Program-made: the position numbers and the translations under genes
Notes under the pieces: generated by a model
What the model saw: the letters and a program-made list of their open reading frames with translations, nothing else
The model's database searches: none
Told to the model about the DNA's origin: nothing
Assembly (NCBI GenBank): GCA_003819975.1
Contig: RPPU01000188.1
Coordinates: 1 to 8,003, forward strand
Direction: 5' to 3'
DNA from: Desulfobacteraceae bacterium
Lineage (GTDB): Bacteria > Desulfobacterota > DSM-4660 > Desulfatiglandales > HGW-15
Length of the DNA: 8,003 bases
Shown: one piece after another, positions 5,734 to 8,003 of the stretch
Position numbering within the stretch: the first letter of the stretch is position 1
How the letters are laid out: each line of letters begins with the position of its first letter

Positions 5734-5753
5734 TTGTTCAGCATGGGGAACAA
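5734..5753. promoter_or_regulatory. candidate operator dyad downstream of the promoter
   Basis: TTGTTC (5734-5739) and GAACAA (5748-5753) form a 6-bp dyad with an 8-nt centre that is locally GC-richer than its surroundings. If transcription starts near 5726, a repressor bound here would block early elongation. No regulator gene is visible in the window to pair with it. Confidence 0.3.
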
Positions 5754-5877
5754 AAATATTTGATTTTATATTTTATTAATTTATACGGTTAAATTGATAT
5801 GTTTACTATTTATCTGAAATAGTTGACTTTTTTTGTTAAAATAAATGAAAGCTTAAATAATTTTAACGACCATACGC

Positions 5878-5882
5878 AGGAG
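5878..5882 (+). promoter_or_regulatory. ribosome binding site of the FAD-subunit gene
   Basis: AGGAG lies 8 nt before the ATG at 5891 and is the only purine-rich block at the end of the AT-rich leader. It supports that start. Confidence 0.7.
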
Positions 5883-5890
5883 TTTTAAAA

Positions 5891-6772
5891 ATGTTATTGC
5901 CAAAGTTTCAGTATCATGAACCTAAAAGCATTAGAGAAGCTTGCGGACTGATTACAGAACTGAAGGGGCCATGCGCTCTTTTAGCCGGCGGCACCGATCT
6001 TGTAGTGAATCTGAAAAAACGGATTGTGCAACCCGAAAACCTGATCGATTTGTCGCGGATTTCGGAATTGAAGACGATTCAAAAGCAAGGGAAACAGTAC
6101 CGGATCGGTTCCGGGGTAACAGCTGCGGAGATTTCGGCTTCCATTGAGATCCGCAAAAATTTCCGGGCTTTAGCAATGGCGGCGGAGAGTCTGGGTTCGC
6201 CGTTGGTCCGTAACCTGGCCACCATCGGCGGCAATATCGTAAACAGCCGGCCGGCGGCCGATTTCCCGCCGGCGTTGATCGCGTATGGCGCCAAATTGCG
6301 GTTGGTGCGAGAGGGTGGGGAGCGCTCGCCGGATGTAGAAGCATTCATCAAAGGGCCGGGCCGGACCGAACTTGCGGCCGATGAATTGGCGGCCGAGATT
6401 CTTTTGGACGCGCCGCTGCCGTATACGGGAAGTGCTTATTTGAAATTAGGCATCCGTAAGGCCCTTGAGATTTCGATCGTGAACCTGGCGGTCGTACTGA
6501 CCCTTGAAAAGCCGAACGGATCGATCCGCGGGGCGCGGATTGTGATGGGCGCGGTTGGGCCCACGCCTTTGCGCGCGATCACGGCGGAAAAGTTGTTGCT
6601 CGGCGCCAAACCCGGCGAAGCCTTGTTCGCCAAGGCGGGTGAGGCCGCGGCCGGCGACGCCAAACCGATCGACGATTTCCGGGGTTCGGCAGCCTATCGG
6701 CGCGACATTGTCAAGGTCTTCACGCGCCGGGCATTGGCGGCGGCATGGCAGGACGCCAAAGCAAAGGTTTAA
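5891..6772 (+). CDS. Molybdenum hydroxylase FAD-binding subunit (CoxM/XdhB/HcrB-type)
   Basis: This 293-aa subunit carries FAD and passes electrons between the iron-sulfur subunit and the external acceptor in xanthine-dehydrogenase-superfamily enzymes. Both FAD-binding signatures are present: AGGTDL (32-37) in the first subdomain and TIGGNI (111-116) in the second. The C-terminal FAD-dehydrogenase-type domain follows from about residue 180, ending with the characteristic SAAYRRDIVKVFTRRAL segment. Length matches ordinary CoxM-like subunits (about 280-295 aa). After TIGGNI the sequence goes straight to RPAADFPPALIAYGA. The cysteine-rich insert that carries a [4Fe-4S] cluster in 4-hydroxybenzoyl-CoA reductase HcrB is absent, and the only cysteines are C18 and C28. 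The AGGAG 8 nt upstream and the family N-terminus support the start. It opens a three-gene M-S-L operon and probably has the promoter in the AT-rich spacer. The substrate is not determined. Confidence 0.92.
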   Translation: MLLPKFQYHEPKSIREACGLITELKGPCALLAGGTDLVVNLKKRIVQPENLIDLSRISELKTIQKQGKQYRIGSGVTAAEISASIEIRKNFRALAMAAESLGSPLVRNLATIGGNIVNSRPAADFPPALIAYGAKLRLVREGGERSPDVEAFIKGPGRTELAADELAAEILLDAPLPYTGSAYLKLGIRKALEISIVNLAVVLTLEKPNGSIRGARIVMGAVGPTPLRAITAEKLLLGAKPGEALFAKAGEAAAGDAKPIDDFRGSAAYRRDIVKVFTRRALAAAWQDAKAKV

Positions 6773-6921
6773 CCACGAAACCACAGAACAATTTTAAACA
6801 ACACAAAATTGTGTACATACGGACCACACGGAAAGGAGATTAAGCAGTTACCGGGAAATGGATAGATTTGCCGAAAGATAGAGGGTGGTATTTTTTCCGT
6901 GTATTCCGTCTGTTCCGTGGT
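6769..6921. repeat. inverted nonamer repeats between FAD- and FeS-subunit genes
   Basis: Nine-nt units TTAACCACG, AAACCACAG (6769-6786) begin on the FAD-subunit stop codon. TTCCGTGTA, TTCCGTCTG, TTCCGTGGT (6895-6921) are their approximate reverse complements. A partial inner copy, CCACACGGAAA, lies near 6823-6833. Another inverted repeat inside is ACAATTTT/AAAATTGT (6788-6795/6805-6812). A further isolated CCGTGGTT occurs at 6947-6954. The structure could fold the intercistronic RNA into a long hairpin. Confidence 0.65.
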
Positions 6922-7027
6922 TAAAAAATGTTCTCTGATCGACAGTCCGTGGTTGAATTATACAAACCAAATGCCCGGCAAAACGGGCTCTCATGAATAA
7001 ACCGACTTTAAGACAAAGGAAACCGAT
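6922..7027 (+). other. leader of the FeS-subunit gene
   Basis: This non-coding stretch holds a 5-bp GC hairpin GCCCG/CGGGC (6973-6977/6984-6988) and the ribosome binding site AAGGA (7016-7020), 7 nt before the ATG. No well-spaced promoter was found, so the FeS and Mo subunits are most likely transcribed from upstream of the FAD gene. Confidence 0.4.
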
Positions 7028-7516
7028 ATGAAAAAAATATTGACTTTGAAAATCAACGGGCAAACCTACGAGCCGGCCGTGGAGCCGAACCGGACTTTGC
7101 TGGATGTGCTCCGCGAGGAGTTGAACCTGACCGGTACCAAGCGCGGCTGCGACGTGGGCGAATGCGGCTCCTGCACGGTCCTGATGGACGGGAAACCGGT
7201 CAACTCCTGCCTGGTCCTGGCCGGTCAGGCCGAGGGACATGAAATCACGACCATCGAGGGGCTAAGCCGGGACAACGTCCTGCATCCCCTTCAGCAAGCT
7301 TTTGTGGATAAAGGAGCCATTCAATGCGGATTTTGCACGCCGGGCATGATCTTGTCGGCCAAAAGCCTGTTGGACCAAAACCCGAATCCGAGCGAATTGG
7401 AAATCCGCACGGCCATTTCGGGCAATCTGTGCCGCTGCACCGGATACCAGAAAATCGTGGAAGCGGTCCAGTCGGTCGCCGGTCAAGGCAAGGAAAGGAG
7501 AAGCAGCGAATCATGA
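7028..7516 (+). CDS. Molybdenum hydroxylase [2Fe-2S] subunit (CoxS/HcrC-type)
   Basis: The 162-aa protein binds two [2Fe-2S] clusters that wire the molybdopterin site to FAD. The plant-ferredoxin-type cluster ligands are C41, C46, C49 and C61 ([10 protein letters not shown], then C after 11 residues). The second, helical domain cluster uses C100, C103, C135 and C137, seen as QCGFCTPGM and NLCRCTGY. All eight cysteines are present, and length and domain order are normal for the family. The ATG at 7028 follows AAGGA by 7 nt and gives the expected N-terminus ([10 protein letters not shown]). The stop overlaps the start of the catalytic-subunit gene by 4 nt (ATGA at 7513-7516), indicating translational coupling and a shared complex. 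It is separated from the FAD gene by 255 bp of repeat-rich spacer, which is unusual for this operon type. The sequence resembles HcrC but does not settle the substrate. Confidence 0.95.
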   Translation: MKKILTLKINGQTYEPAVEPNRTLLDVLREELNLTGTKRGCDVGECGSCTVLMDGKPVNSCLVLAGQAEGHEITTIEGLSRDNVLHPLQQAFVDKGAIQCGFCTPGMILSAKSLLDQNPNPSELEIRTAISGNLCRCTGYQKIVEAVQSVAGQGKERRSSES

Positions 7517-8003
7517 AAGAATACGCTATTGTCAATTCGCGCGTGCCGCGCATCGACGCGCCGGCCAAGGCCACGGGCCGGGCGGTTTATGCCGACGATC
7601 TCAGAATGCCGGGAATGCTTTACGGCGCTTTACTGCAAAGCACGGAAGCGCATGCCCGGATTTTAAATGTGGATGTTTCGCGGGCCCTCAAATTACCGGG
7701 CGTTAGGGCCGTGATTACGGCCAAGGAGGCCGGTTTGACGCCTTACGGGGTCAGCCCGGCGCGCTATGACGAAACCATGTTTTGTCACGACAAGGTCCGC
7801 TATATCGGCGACGAGATCGCGGCCGTGGCGGCCGTGGATTTGGAAACGGCCATGGAAGCAGTCGGCCTCATTAAGGTTGAATACGAACCTTTGCCGGTGG
7901 TGCTCACCATCGAAGAAGCCACGGCAGCGGGCGCGCCTTTGATCCATGCCGATTATCCCGGCAACCTCTGCGCCGAGGTCCACCACGAGTTCGGCGATTT
8001 CGA
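7513..8003 (+). CDS. Molybdenum hydroxylase catalytic (molybdopterin) subunit, N-terminal part
   Basis: This frame starts at the ATG overlapping the FeS-subunit stop and runs off the right edge after 163 codons of an expected 750 or more. It is the large subunit that holds the molybdopterin cofactor and hydroxylates or dehydroxylates the substrate. The visible part is the aldehyde oxidase/xanthine dehydrogenase a/b hammerhead domain. It has PRIDAPAKATGRAVYADDL (12-30), MPGMLYG, STEAHARI, PGVRAVITA, DKVRYIGDEIAAVAA (about 95-110), and VEYEPLPVV. The PYGV segment followed by DKVRYIGD is reminiscent of 4-hydroxybenzoyl-CoA reductase alpha subunits and relatives. AAGGAG lies 12 nt upstream, slightly far, but the ATGA overlap makes coupled reinitiation likely. 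The molybdenum-binding and active-site residues, including the glutamate base, are outside the window. The family is certain; substrate assignment is not possible from this part. Confidence 0.9.
   Translation, partial: MKEYAIVNSRVPRIDAPAKATGRAVYADDLRMPGMLYGALLQSTEAHARILNVDVSRALKLPGVRAVITAKEAGLTPYGVSPARYDETMFCHDKVRYIGDEIAAVAAVDLETAMEAVGLIKVEYEPLPVVLTIEEATAAGAPLIHADYPGNLCAEVHHEFGDF

Noticed and set aside
5823..5842. TTGACT with nearby TAAAAT just upstream of the FAD-subunit gene
   Set aside because: The spacing is only 8 nt, and hexamers at proper spacing (5846 onward) do not resemble TATAAT.
6848..7240. Minus-strand 130-aa frame over the FeS-subunit start
   Set aside because: It is antisense to the clearly conserved [2Fe-2S] subunit and has no family features of its own.

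Overview
The window reads as a stretch of a moderately GC-rich anaerobic bacterial chromosome. The gene content (a Tup-type tungstate importer and a three-subunit molybdenum hydroxylase of the xanthine dehydrogenase superfamily) suggests a strict or facultative anaerobe. Spacers packed with 7-9 nt tandem units resemble those I associate with Desulfobacterota (Syntrophales-like) or similar lineages. The taxonomy is inference only; there is no rRNA or marker gene here.

Left part (1-4665, all + strand): the C-terminal end of a first TupA-like periplasmic binding protein (2-400); a complete second TupA-like binding protein (652-1497); the permease TupB (1670-2371); the ATPase TupC (2788-3885); and, 30 nt after tupC, a 249-aa protein resembling the two N-terminal domains of archaeal TiaS, the kinase-like tRNA(Ile2) agmatinylcytidine synthetase (3916-4665). 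The transporter genes are separated by unusually long spacers (about 250, 170 and 415 bp) filled with short-period tandem repeats and inverted repeats.

Middle (4666-5890): a spacer with a perfect 15-bp inverted repeat, a convergent gene on the minus strand (4960-5412) for a GxxExxY protein whose nuclease E-x-K motif is replaced by S-L-I, and then a strikingly AT-rich 450-bp region that probably carries the promoter of the next operon.

Right part (5891-8003, + strand): FAD subunit (5891-6772), [2Fe-2S] subunit (7028-7516) and the start of the molybdopterin catalytic subunit (7513 to the window edge), in CoxM-CoxS-CoxL order. The Mo subunit start looks 4-hydroxybenzoyl-CoA-reductase-like, but the FAD subunit lacks the cysteine-rich [4Fe-4S] insert of that enzyme, so the substrate is open.

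A working model is that the Tup system imports tungstate (or molybdate) for pterin-dependent oxidoreductases, of which the hydroxylase may be one client. The most unusual element is the TiaS-like protein at the end of the tup cluster: bacteria normally modify the same tRNA position with TilS, so this stand-alone two-domain form probably does something else.
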